From positions 16,053,994-16,117,993 of the forward strand of contig NC_064040.1 of assembly GCF_932526225.1 (NCBI RefSeq): DNA of 64,000 nucleotides. Reading direction: 5' to 3'. Made by a program: the position numbers and the translations under genes. Shown here piece after piece: positions 34,101-45,322 of this stretch. The notes under the pieces were generated by a model, which saw only the letters and a list, made by a program, of their open reading frames with translations, had not been told where the DNA came from and searched no databases. This stretch comes from Nematostella vectensis (taxonomy: Eukaryota; Cnidaria; Anthozoa; Actiniaria; Edwardsiidae). Each line of letters begins with the position of its first letter. The stretch's first letter is position 1.

Positions 34101-37100
34101 ATAAGCTCGACCTCGACTTTTGGAATAAGCGCCCCTTCTCGACCTCGACTTTTGGAATAAGCGCCCCTTCTCGACCTCGACTTTTGGAATAAGCGCCCCT
34201 TCTCGACCTCGACTTTTGGAATAAGCGCCCCTTCTCGACCTCGACTTTTGGAATAAGCGCCCCCTTCCAAACTTGCGCCCCCCTCTGCGTTCAAACAAAA
34301 ATATCTGAAAGCAGTAATTTATTAACTTTTAGTATATCGTTTCGGTTTTCCTCAAAAAAGATCGATTCAGTTTTTGGCATTTCGCGCTGAGGATGAAATA
34401 CGCGCCCCCTCTCTAATAAGCAACCCCCGTATGTTCATGTATCATCTATTATTTTACTACACACATCTTGGTACTAGTTATTTTCTATAAGCAATAGCAA
34501 AAACAATAAAACAGCGGATTTATATTTCCCACTTTCCCTATTTCCCACTTCCCCGTTCCATTCCCATTCCCCTAAATACAGGTAGCCGGTGTATGCATGC
34601 AGCGCGCGCAGATAAACGAAAATTTAAAACTTTAGCTTCAAAACCCTGCAGTCTTCGTTACTCTTAGTTTCCTTTTTTAAGAATTGAAAATATATTTACT
34701 AGAAAAAGGTTAAGAAATTTTTCGAATTCGAATCAAGGTTATTCGTCTCTTTTGCTTCAAGTGAACCTGCAAGGATTGTGTGAATGACGAATCCCGTGGA
34801 ATGCCCTCTGATTTACCATAGCTAACAACCAATCAGAAAGCGAGATTACGCGCAAGTGTTGTAGAATCGTTATTTTCCCACGATCACGTGATTTGTGACG
34901 TCATCACCTATAACTATTTTTCACTTGTCCATCTACCGTTATACATTACTTTACCTTTTAGATGTTCGTATTATTCCCACGGTCACGTGATTGCTTAGTA
35001 ATAAACGAAAATCTGAGTATTTAAACGCGTCACGTTAGCCGTAAAAATTGAATAAAATAGAGAAAGCAAAAAAAAAAAATAATCACCCTACCTGCATTTT
35101 GCACTCAACCTGCACCCGACATGCATCTGACTTGCATTTTGCACCATCTGTAACCATAAAAACAATCACTTTAGGAAACGCGTAATTTGTTATCAAATTT
35201 TTATTATATTTTTTTGGTAGGAGGAAGGTCTTGATAGAGGGGCGATATATTCATGAAGATCTAGAGAGCGGCTTATTGGAGTAGCTTGGGAGAGGGGGAG
35301 GGGTAAAGAGGTGGAGCTAAAGCTTTTACGGTATGCAACTACAATACTAGCGAGAGAATATGTTGAAAGTTCAAAAAACGTTACTTAACTCAGGGCCGTT
35401 GCTAGCAAGGGGGCAGGAGGGGGGACGGGGTGGCAGGGGGTAGCAGGTCATGTGAAAAAGCTCGGGAACTCAACTTACGTCGGGAAACTGCCACCCTAGA
35501 TCTTGTCTTTTTTACGAGTCAGGCGCGTTAGGGTCTGGGGCGGACTGATTCTATAAGCGGCGCGCAGTGTTTTCTTGATTGCTTTGCTAAAGGGCAAATT
35601 GAACATCATTCGTTTTGCGTGCCTCGCGCCTCTTTCAACGTATAGGACTGGGCACGAGTCTCAGCTGGCATCAGATAACAAGACACATGACCAAATCAAA
35701 TATAATGAGTAGAATAAAGTATGAATATTAAAGACCTAACTATATGTTTATGAGCTTTTTAAAAGAAGCAAAGTCGGTCACAAGCAGTGAAACAAAAAAC
35801 TATAAAAGCTTTCTAACACTCAGAAAATTTAGGGACTGTATTTCCTATTATGCCTCTAGGATATTTTAAAAATAGTTTAAAAGATGTAGTTTATATCATT
35901 TATACATATTCTCCATTAGATCAGCAAAAATACCATGAAATCGATGCCAAGTGGCCTCATGGGCATCTACGTGTTTTGGCTACACGCATCAGCTTTTTGC
36001 TTGTGTACAATCTGAATAGTTCGCCGAGTCCGTCCCTTGCTGGAGGTTCAGAGGTTTGATTTCCTAAATTATTTTTTTGGCGGAAAAACTCACCAGGAAT
36101 GCCCCAAACTTGCTGATATGTTTTCGATTATTTTCTCATCTAAAAAGGAAGGTCTCCGAAATGTTATAGAGATTGTAGTGGCTGTCATCGATCACTCCGT
36201 CACCGTTGGTGTAGGGTGTCACATTTCCTATCTTGGGGTAATTCTCGGGAGATTGTAATATCTATAAAAAAGACTTCTATAGCAACGGAGCCACAACTTC
36301 AGCCATGTAGCCCTCCAGACGGCGATATTATGGTACAAACGGAACTAAAGTGAAATTGTTAATTACAAGAGAGGGTTTAGATCCATAAATCCGGCTTTGT
36401 GGCGACATTGAATAAGTCAAAACATACGATAAAAGAAACTGTGTGAAGGATCAAGACAAAATGCCATAAAGATGAAAACCAATTCTACGCTCAGCCTCGT
36501 TATGTCAGAGGTAACTCCTGATACAAAAGAATTTAATAGGAATGGTGTGAATAATAATTCAGACGAAGTTGCTATGTACACATCGTTAAATTCACCTTGT
36601 GTCGAAGACAATGTTTCCTCAGTACACGAGTCTACCCGTGCTGGCAATAACACAAACTTTGGCACGAGCAACCGGAGAAAATCAGAAACAACACAAGGCC
36701 GTGGGAGTATAAGAAGACTAGAAAGCATCGATGAGGACTCTGAATGTTTTGTACCAGCAATTCGCAGTACATCTATCTCAACTATGAGTTTATCAACACC
36801 ATTTCAAGGTTTTCAAGTTCCAGAGACTACAATTGTGCCGGGGGAGGTCAACGAAACAAAACAAAAGAAAAGGGTTTCGGTATCTATTCGTGGAGCCATA
36901 CCAACTTTACCAAAATTTCTTGCAGTCATTTGCTTGCTTTGCAACATAATTTTACCTGGATTAGGTAAGTGATTGTTAAGAGTAATACAATGTTTTAGTA
37001 ATATACCTGTTTAGGGCATAATTATCGGTTGGAATATCTTGAAAATTGAAAAATATTAAATTTCTCAAGGTCCCGCAGATTCTTATCTCGGAAGCTAAGT

Positions 37101-40100
37101 AATCCTTTCCCCTTCCAGAAATTCTTTGGATTTTATCCCTGTCCTTTAATTTATTTGTTCTTCGTTTAATTTGTTTTATATTTCTGAAGTACTGATATCA
37201 TCTAAATCACTTAATTAAGGTTTGACATAGCGATGTTTTCAATGTTATTTCTAAGTCAATCCATCGCTTTTCTGAAATTGTTGCTTTCCGTGCCTTTTTT
37301 CGAAATTGTCAAATTTCCTTTTCAAGTTCAAGCTAAATCCTTCAAGACTCTTACGCTTTGAAATGCTAAACCAACAATAATACTTTATATTTCAAGAATT
37401 AATTAATGCCATTGCCAGTACTAACAGTATATGAGGTTGATTTTCCCTTCAATAAATGACACACTTCACAATATGACATAAATTGGACTAAATTGCACGG
37501 ATCTGACACGCTCTAGGAAAACATATAGATTTCTTGTGAAATGCATGAACGGAAATTGTCTGGTGCGCTAAGGGGGTTAAACATTTTAAGAATCTTTAAG
37601 TTGCTACAAAAGTTATATTAATGCACCTACATTAGACTGTAATTTCCTGACAAGAAAGCTAAGAGAAAAGTATACAATCCCTTACACATAAATGAACCTC
37701 TATTAAGGTTCGTTTGTCTCAGCGCATTAATCTAGCGTTCATTGTTTGGTGTATAACAGAAACAAAATGAAAAAAATCTAGAATTATAGAATGAAAAAAT
37801 CGGGAGAGCTGTTAATACCACTTTTTTGACAGCCGTTGCCAATTTACTTCTAACCTAATTGAATTTTTGTTTTTGAATATCATACTGTATATTAACAGAG
37901 GTGTGGTTGTAAAAATCTCATTGCAAACTATAAGCAAAGTTCTAGTATTATCCATTCAACGAAGAAAACGTTTTGCTTCTGAAATGCCTTTATGGATTTC
38001 TCCTATATACATTTATCGACACTAAGGAAATGCCATGTTATACTTTAAACATTAGTCATAAGTAGAAGACAAGTGTTTACAAAAAAAAAGTTTTAATGAA
38101 AGGAAGCCATTTTTTTTTTGTTTAATGTAAATTTTAAGCCAAACAGCAAGCTGTCTACGAATTAAAAAAATTTTATTCCATAATATTAGCAATATGTCGC
38201 ATTTTTGTCAAATTCGACGGCGACCGTAGTAATAAACCTTCCCTCCTATTTATATGCAAGGAAGAGGCTAATAATGTCAGGTTCTCTTGTGAACTGTGTT
38301 TTACGGAAATGGTTATTCGCGAAGTTAGTACAGCCGGTCAGATTGGCATTTTCTACTGCACCTGGTATCCACATCCAGGATTCACAACTCTGATTACCGG
38401 TGAGTACTGGAAAACCAGAACGTGTTGTAAAAAGAAAAAACGTACGAGATTTTTCGCGACCGGAGGAAAATAATTTTGATCAGAAAGTGCAATGCTGATC
38501 ACTTTTTTTTTTCAATTATTTTTCCCCCACAATAATGGCCTGGAGCTTCTGTAAGACCCAAGAATTGGCCCTATAACGGCCCCTGGGGCGGCGTCATCCT
38601 GAGCCTTGTGGGGAATAATAATGCGGAAATGCATAACACGGAACACTTTGACGTCATAACCCACCAAGAGATTAAAATGTATATCTTTTATATTTTATAC
38701 TCAAAGTTACTAATGTAAGAAATAGTCAGAGACAAAAATCAAGAAAGTTAATGTTGCGTGTCATGTATATCGTGCGCCTACCCCCCCCTCTCCGACACTA
38801 CCCTATATGCTTGGAAAACTTGTAGGAACAGGTGATTGTTTGCTAACCGTCACTGAAAAAGATGCCTCCGCGCACCTTACCACCATTTTTACGCATCTAC
38901 CACAATATCGAAAAAAGATAACCGAAATATTTTGAGGAGGCAGTACCCGGTGTTCTTATCGAGAAAAACGCGGTCCGTTCGATGATCGGGTGCCATCTTG
39001 TATTTTATACAAGATGTATATTTATATACGCAGGGCGTCCAATTTTTTTTTGCGCTCGCCCCTAGAAACCGCGCGGCTTAAACAATGGATAAATGCGCCG
39101 TATTCTATTGACGTCAGTCATTAAAGAAGTGGTATTACATGTCATTTCGATTTGGATATTTACGCTATTCTTATGCTTATATTTGCTTTTACTTCAGAAT
39201 ATGAGACGGTTAGTAAATAGCGCTCGCAAATTTTACATGTCGATCCTGCAATTTATCAATTATTGTTCGAAATATAATATCTAAAGTATCTGTGTCTTTA
39301 ATAGGGGACTTGCGTTAAGAGATCACGTGACTTTTTGGGTGGCAAACTAGCGCGCTCTCAGGCTTTGAGCAGCAAAATAACAGCTAGGAAAAGCAACTTA
39401 TTTAGCGCATACGAATAAAACCAGACTTTTTTCAGAAAGGATTAAATTTAATCTTGCGAGACGGGCGCAGTCATTTCTGTGTATATTTTGGCTTGAATTT
39501 TCAACCCAAAAGGTCACGTAATCCCATAGCACAAGTCCTCTATTATCAAGGTTTTGAGAGCAAACGTGTTCAAGTTAGAATATGTTACAACTGCCCCAGC
39601 GAAATGCACAAGTCAAAATAAAGATAGGCTTATTGGAGCTTTTTCCCCATTTTACCTAAAAGGCAGAGAAAAATGATAATAACTACCTCTGTCTTCTTTT
39701 ATACGGTAGGCGTAATGTTATCTATATTGGCATTCTTCCATTGGTTATGATATTCGCTCGTGCTGGGAGGGACAAAGCTCTAGCTCTAGCTCGGTGGTTG
39801 CTCATCAATATTTTGTCATTTTGTCTTAGGATAGATGAGCAATGTTAATATTGTAGAAGATTTCTTGCAAGTTATCAACACTATTGCCTACAGCCACGAT
39901 CATCATCATAATTATAGTTATAATCATGTTATCCCATGATCAAAACCATTTTATTCTTTCGTCGCTTTTTCAGCATTATTACATCATCGTTCTTGTAGTC
40001 GTCATCAGCATCATTATCGCCATCAGTAACATCATTTTTAGCGGCGTACCCAGGATTGGCTGAGGGGGGGGGGGGGGGTGCACGGTTATAGATATCATAT

Positions 40101-42515
40101 GGAAAAGCGTACATATATTTGGAAATTCCTTAATAAGAGGTCGCGCCATCATCATTATTCACATCGTCTTCGTCGGCATCATCAGCATTACCGCCATCAT
40201 CAGCATTATCGCCATCATCATCATTTGCATCATCTTCGTCGGCATCATCAGCATTATCGCCATCATCATCATCAACATCATCTTCGTCGGCATCATCAGC
40301 ATTATCGCCATCATCATCATCAACATCGTCTTCGTCGGCATCATCATCATTATCGCCATCATCATCATTTGCATCATCTTCGTCGGCATCATCAGCATTA
40401 TCGCCATCATCATCATCAACATCGTCTTCGTCGGCATCATCAGCATTATCGCCATCATCATCATCAGCATTATCGCCGTCGGCATCATCAGCATTATCGC
40501 CAATATCATCATTAACATCGTCTTTGTCGGCAATGTTTTTGTCAACCATAATAATCACCACCTCCACCTTGAATTCAATATAATCGTCTTCATCATTATC
40601 ATAATAACATTAGCAACACCATCTTCATCAACATCACAATCACCATTATCTACGACACCACTATCATTATTATCATCATTGTTTTGCTCGATATCGTCAT
40701 CGTCATCATCAACAAGTATTACCATCGTTTTAACCATGATTTTAACCATCATTTTAACCATCGTTAAAATCACCGTCATCAATATTATCACTTATAAAAC
40801 GAATCATCTACTTAAAAAATAATCGTTAATACAGTGGCTTCTGTAAGCGGCCACCATCGCAACTAAGACAAGTGGAGGTTGAACACTTCTGGACGTGTTT
40901 AATTACTATATTTTAATAGCCTTAAAATCATCACAACAAACTTGTTCACTGATTTCTTTATCCACTCTCTAGGTACTGTTCTGTCCGGCTTCTTTGCATT
41001 TTGTCTGTCCGGTGACGACTCGTTCATCGATCGTGCCACAATTCTGTGCATCAACTGTTTCGTGGGCTTAGCGCAACTAATGACAGTCGTGTTCCTCATG
41101 ATTGGTTGGATCTGGAGTATCGCTTGGGGGTGTACATTCGTCGGTTTGTCTGGTAAGCATGTATTCCTCATGATTGCTTGGATCTGGAGTATTGTGGTGT
41201 TCATTCGTCGGTTTGTCTGGTAAGTATGTATTCCTCATGATTGCTTGGATCTGGAGTATCGCTTGGGGTGTTCATTCGTCGGTTTGTCTGGTAAGTGTGT
41301 ATTCCTCATGATTGCTTGGATCTGGAGTATTGTGGTGTTCATTCGTCGGTTTGTCTGGTAAGTATATATTCCTCATGATTGCTTGGATCTGGAGTATTGT
41401 GGTGTTCATTCGTCGGTTTGTCTGGTAAGTATGTATTCCTCCTGATCGCTTGGATCTGAAGTATTGGGGTGTACATTCGTCGGTTTGTCTGGTAAGTGTG
41501 TATTCCTCATGATTGCTTGGATCTGGAGTATTGTGGTGTTCATTCGTCGGTTTGTCTGGTAAGTATATATTCCTCATGATTGCTTGGATCTGGAGTATTG
41601 TGGTGTTCATTCGTCGGTTTGTCTGGTAAGTATGTATTCCTCCTGATCGCTTGGATCTGAAGTATTGGGGTGTACATTCCTTGGTTTGTCTGGTAAGTAC
41701 ATGTTCCTCATGATTGCTTGGATCTGGAGTATTGGGGTGTTTATTCGTTGGTTTGCCTGCACAAATAGCGGGCAGAGTGTCTTGAGTCTCGATAACTCTG
41801 CGGTACGGGCTTCGCTTTTCAAGTTAGTGGACTGCGTTTAAGTAAAATAGACAAGGTTCGAGGCGTGATCACCTTGGCAGTTTTATGAAGTAGGTCAATG
41901 AGGATGTGAGAAACATACAATCCGATTGGCATGAACAACCAGCGAGGCAAAGAAACGCATCAAGTGCGCATCAGAACACGACGAATTTTCTTAATTATGA
42001 AGTTGCGTGGTTCTCGCATGAAGTTGTGTGTTTCTCGCATGAAGTTGTATGGTTCTCGCATGCTGATTGGCTAATCTTCTCTAAGTAGCCACGGTAGCGC
42101 GCGTCGCATTGTTAAACGGTCCGTATTTTAGTGGTTAGTCTATTAGCTTAAGAGAATAAAAAAAAGCTCTAATATAACTCTTATACGAGGAATGATTTAT
42201 TGGAGAGCTTCAAAAAGATAATCAAAATAAAAAAGAAAGGATCATTTCAGCATTTGACTTTTACCTTTTTTGTTTCCCACTTCAAAATCTTAGATGCTAT
42301 TAAAATGGTGTATCAAGTTTGTATCTGACTGACAAGGAAACTTAGAAACGTGTCAGTGTTATGTGATTTAGAAGACTTAGGGGCATTTAGAACGCACGAT
42401 GGCTTTATAGAACTTGTTCTAAGACTGTAAAACCTTTTGCCATTCACTTTCAGCAAAATACGGGAAAAAGCGAACTTCGCCGACGACAATGGTGGATGAA
42501 AGTACTATATCCTAA
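31121..42515 (+). CDS. stum: SPEC3/Stum-family membrane protein, isoform from first exon 1a
   Basis: Coding exons 31121-31544, 40973-41152 and 42454-42515 give 221 residues, all joins being phase 1 at GT-AG sites. Exon 1a supplies a long polar Ser/Thr-rich N-terminus, then the family-typical AIPVLPMNIAICCCVANV and a PGVG turn. Exon 2 supplies TVLSGFFAFC, an acidic GDDS loop and the hydrophobic LMTVVFLMIGWIWSIAWG segment. Exon 3 supplies a short polar tail starting AKYGKKR. The IPxLP...PGxGT...GWxWSxxWG pattern is characteristic of the SPEC3/Stum family (Drosophila Stum acts in mechanosensory neurons; sea-urchin SPEC3 is linked to cilia). I expect a small multi-pass membrane protein. The very large first intron holds a second first exon (1b). 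I found no other exon 2 between 31.5 and 36.4 kb. Confidence 0.85.
32917..33120. repeat. 22-bp minisatellite, about 9 copies
   Basis: The unit AATCTCACCTCAGATGTCTA plus two bases is repeated with few changes within intron 1. The later copies drift (TCACCTTAGATG). It lies inside the inverted-repeat pair described separately. Confidence 0.92.
34106..34267. repeat. 32-bp minisatellite, 5 copies
   Basis: Five nearly identical copies of a 32-bp unit containing CTCGACCTCGACTTTTGGAA. The short minus-strand frames across it are artefacts of the repeat. Confidence 0.93.
36472..36964 (+). CDS. stum: Alternative first coding exon 1b of the Stum-like gene
   Basis: The frame opens with ATG at 36472 and encodes a 164-codon polar, Ser/Thr/Asn-rich region ending in GAIPTLPKFLAVICLLCN and ILPGLG, homologous in position and pattern to the end of exon 1a. 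A GTAAGT donor follows at 36965 in phase 1, the same phase as exon 1a, so joining to exon 2 at 40973 regenerates PGLGTVLSGF. The predicted product with exons 2 and 3 is 244 residues. The N-terminal regions of 1a and 1b are not alike outside the membrane segment. A second promoter upstream is implied. The alternative reading is a tandem gene whose partner lost its downstream exons. Confidence 0.83.
38939..39075. repeat. Dispersed repeat, copy 1
   Basis: About 70 bp from GGCAGTACCCGGTGTT to GCCATCTTGTATTTT matches 44548-44616 at roughly 80 percent, in the same orientation. A shared GCGCTCGCC-like end follows in both, in opposite orientation. It is probably a fragment of a short interspersed or terminal-repeat element. 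Confidence 0.55.
39300..39544. mobile_element. MITE with about 37-bp imperfect terminal inverted repeats
   Basis: The left end AATAGGGGACTTGCGTT and the complement of the right end AATAGAGGACTTGTGCT pair, continuing through a shared TACGTGAC/CACGTGAC. The interior is noncoding. The element is in the intron between Stum-like exons 1b and 2. Confidence 0.68.
40145..40560. repeat. CAT-rich minisatellite
   Basis: The tract is made of (CAT)n blocks joined by CTTCGTCGG and TTATCGC, forming irregular 39-60 bp units. The His-rich, Asp-rich and Met-rich frames in its six readings are by-products. CAT-rich DNA of lower order continues to about 40790. Confidence 0.9.
40973..41152 (+). CDS. stum: Shared exon 2 of the Stum-like gene
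   Basis: A pyrimidine-rich acceptor (CACTCTCTAG) precedes 40973. The exon encodes TVLSGFFAFCLSGDDS, then a hydrophobic stretch ending in FLMIGWIWSIAWGCTFVGLS. Its donor is GTAAGC at 41153. The last 61 bp of the exon and this donor are the ancestor of the minisatellite that follows. If the donor is not used, the frame continues GKHVFLMIAWIWSIVVFI and stops at 41221-41223. Confidence 0.88.
41092..41765 (+). repeat. Exon-derived minisatellite: 10 copies carrying 9 splice-donor sites
   Basis: A 67-72-bp unit starts at 41092, 41164, 41231, 41302, 41369, 41436, 41503, 41570, 41637 and 41704. The first copy is the 3' end of Stum-like exon 2, from TTCCTCATGATTG through the donor. Each of the first nine copies ends in TTTGTCTG-GTAAGY, giving GT sites at 41153, 41220, 41291, 41358, 41425, 41492, 41559, 41626 and 41693. 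Most copies are 67 bp and many share private variants in alternating order, so amplification went by multi-unit steps. An in-frame stop at 41221-41223 means every donor after the first would yield the same truncated C-terminus. Confidence 0.93.
42454..42515 (+). CDS. stum: Last coding exon (3) of the Stum-like gene
   Basis: Acceptor TTCACTTTCAG ends at 42453. In the phase set by exon 2 the exon reads AKYGKKRTSPTTMVDESTIS and stops at TAA (42513-42515). The short basic tail directly after the last membrane segment fits the family. Exon choice rests on phase, position and that fit, not on transcript evidence. Confidence 0.72.
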
Positions 42516-42999
42516 CCAAAAGGAATGCGACAACACAACATTGGCTCTCCACCATAAAGTCGACTGCGTCAGATGTACCACGGTTTCCTCTAGGCATATT
42601 TGACAAAGTTTTGGGCAGCCTCAGAAATGCAACGTTTGTCGTCCAAAATACTCGCGCAACGTTGCCTTGATGAACACACAAAAATTAATTGCTTTTGTTA
42701 ATATCATCATAGCACCTAGTGATTCCACAACATTTTTAAAGATGAGGAGTGTTGTGGCGTATAAAAGTACAACTCACGGAAGACATAAAAGCAAAGCTTA
42801 CACAACCTTAAGATTTCGCTAACATTGATAGAAAATGCAGAAATTTACGATGCAGCTGACATGTGGCGATTTGCAAGAAACTCCGACTGGACCAGCGTTC
42901 TCCCCAATTACCAAGTGTTGTTAATCAAATTCCTTTCTTTATGTTATAAGGGTGCTTTGTACAATAGAATTCATAAGAGGGAGTTTTGCAAGCCCTTAA

Positions 43000-44136
43000 G
43001 GGTGTACTGACATCTGTTGCTAAGGAAAATTGAATATAGCATAAAAGCTTTGTGGAAAGTTATAAGGGTCTGAAATTTGCCAAGTTGACCACCACAAATG
43101 TGCTTATTTTATGATGACTTTACTCAGCGACGTCATAATGTGACGTCATAGATACAGATAAAAGCAAATATTTCAAGTAAAATTGCTCGAAAACAAATAT
43201 TAAATAGGTTTTATGAATCTTGAGGGATGGGCGCATTAAGCCAAGCATGCGTTTTAGAAATGATTGAGTAATTGTTTTTTATGATTTTTCAAAGGTCCTG
43301 AAATCCATATTATTTGATATAATTTTGGTTTCTGTTAGATTAACACTAAATCCATGCTTGGCTATATGAAGGAGAATTTTATAAAAAGGAATACAGAAAA
43401 ATATTGCGTTTTGAAATAACTTGGCGACAAAAAAAGAAAAAAGAAAACGCAGAACCGGAAGTGAAACAAAGCCCGCGCGTGCTCATTCGGCCTACTCAGA
43501 CACACTGATATCTCACATGATGAAATTTAAATGAAGTTTAAAAACAAAATACAATAGTGTTTCATGGTATATATATATTAAAGGAACGACATCCGTCATG
43601 TCATGATTAAAATTGAAAAAGTATTTTAAAATTCTGATATAGCGCGCGCTACTTTGAAATAAAATTTTCATCCGGTTCCGCGTTTTATAAAAAAAAAGTT
43701 TTTTTGTCGCCAATTATTTCAAAACTCAATATTTTTTTCTGTATTCTTTTTTATTAAAACCTCCTTCATATAGCCAAGCATGGATTTAGCGTTAATCTAA
43801 CAGAAACCAAAATTATATCAAATAATCTGGATTTCAGGGCCTTTGAAAAATCATAAAAAAACAATTACTCAATCATTTCTAAAACGCATGCTTGGCTTAA
43901 TGCACCCATCCCTCAAGACCCATAAAACGTATTCAATATTTGTTTTCGAGTAAAGTTACTTTAAATATTTGCTTTTATCTGTATCTATGACGTCACATTA
44001 TGAAGTCACGGGATAACGTCATCATAATAGTCAGCATACTTTTGTTGGTCAATTTGGCAAATATCAGACCCTCATGACTTTCTACAAGGCTTTATGCTAT
44101 ATTCAATTTTCCTTATCAACAGATGTCAGTACACCC
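43000..44136. mobile_element. Foldback DNA element with TTAA target duplications (piggyBac-type MITE)
   Basis: The ends read GGGTGTACTGACATCTGTTG and its complement, and both are flanked by TTAA (42996-42999 and 44137-44140). The arms pair over about 475 bp each (43000 to about 43475 and about 43665 to 44136), leaving a loop of about 190 bp. No transposase frame is present. TTAA duplication is typical of piggyBac-superfamily insertion. The arms differ by scattered substitutions and small indels, so the copy is not brand new. It lies between the Stum-like and DM-domain genes. Confidence 0.87.
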
Positions 44137-44547
44137 TTAACACATGCTGTCTTTAGCCCGTGGTCCGAGGAAGACAGGGGCGAGGATGATGCTCTGGATC
44201 AAAAGAGTTTTGATGAGCTCTGCGGGCGGTGTTAGGTGAAAGAAACACTTTGCGCGGGAATGGATGGAGGGTGTTAAATTTTGGGAAAACATTTCTATAA
44301 ATCGGGGAAAAACATTTGAGTTCTAAAATCGATGGATTTGCAACAGCAGGAGAATCCTGACAGCGTGGGATAATGTACCGCATAACTTTTAACAATAGTT
44401 TGTCTCAATACCTTCTGGTTTGCATGTATGGATGGGCCAGTTGATTTTATCAAATAACAAAACTATTGCTTAAGTTTGCCTGCAGTCTGCTCAGAGTGGC
44501 CATGAATATTAATCACACAAATTCAGAACCCGCATAGCCTGCTTGCA

Positions 44548-44650
44548 GGCGGTACTCGGTGTTATCATCGCGGAAAACCTTCTCCGCTCGACGATCGGGC
44601 GCCATCTTGTATTTTGAGCCGCACAGTTCCTGGAGGCGAGCGCAGAAAAA
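44548..44650. repeat. Dispersed repeat, copy 2
   Basis: Matches the repeat at 38939 from GGCGGTACTCGGTGTT through CGCCATCTTGTATTTT. Short frames on both strands across it have no protein-like features. Confidence 0.55.
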
Positions 44651-45255
44651 CGAAGCATGGCAGGGGGGAAAAGGAAATAGAGCAAGCAGCCCAGAATTGA
44701 TAATGCCAAAACCCAAAATAATGTTAAAAAGCATCCTATTTATTCTAAAATGAAAAGTTATATATAATATATATGATGTGAAACTATTAAAAAGAACGAT
44801 TTTTTACCATAAGCTAAAGCTGACATTTGGACAATAAGAGTAAAAAATTAGAGTTCAGTCCAACAAAATATTGTGATGGAACGCCAGTATACCCTTAGAA
44901 TAGCTTGTACGAACAAAAACTCTAATCAGTTTACTGAGTCTTTTCTTATAACGATATCAGGGGGTACGGAAGCGCCTCGTTGTATGGAAGCAGAATGTAG
45001 AAGTTGAGCCAACGCTGTGAAACGCGCAGTTTGCTCCAAAGTTCATATCAGCTTACTCCCTCACACCGACCATCTTTCGCGGCTCTTTTCCACAAATGTA
45101 AAATCGAAAGCCATGACCGCCTTATCTAAATTTTTTTTTAGTCTTTTGATAGCCAGAGTAACAAAGGTTCTTTTACCGCCGAAAATCCGAGAGAAAGCGC
45201 GACGACCGAATGCCGACACGAGGCCTGGCGGCGAGGCATGCGCGGCTAACTTGCC

Positions 45256-45322
45256 AGGCCTGGATAAACTAGGAAACATGTCGCCCGCCCGCTACATTAT
45301 GTATACTAGTTTAGCCAGGCCT
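45256..45322. mobile_element. Short hairpin remnant with AGGCCTGG(A/C)TAAACTAG ends
   Basis: Inverted ends of 17-18 bp enclose about 30 bp. The ends match those of the 258-bp element at 51535-51792, so this is probably an internally deleted relative. Confidence 0.6.

Larger units (their letters stand above)
32586..35104. mobile_element. Inverted-repeat pair (arms about 140-150 bp) enclosing 2.2 kb in intron 1
   Basis: The arm at 32586-32738 and the complement of 34969-35104 align over their length. Both start with a G(T/G)(A/G)CAAAATGCAGG-type end and both hold GGCTMACGTGACGCGTT and ATCACGTGACCGTGGGAATA. This looks like a non-autonomous DNA element, or two copies in opposite orientation. I see no transposase between the arms and no clear target duplication. 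Confidence 0.65.

Noticed and set aside
33990-34298. Minus-strand frame with SRSRRGAYSK repeats
   Set aside because: It is a by-product of the 32-bp minisatellite.
38205-38393. Possible extra exon of the Stum-like gene
   Set aside because: The frame shows none of the family motifs, and exons 1b and 2 already join in phase without it.
40078-40567. His-rich and Asp-rich proteins from the CAT tract
   Set aside because: Simple-sequence translation in all frames, with no flanking exons or start context that supports a gene.
41272-41822. Minus-strand repeat protein with NTTILQIQAIMRN units
   Set aside because: It is the antisense of the exon-derived minisatellite; the true sense of the founder copy is Stum-like exon 2.
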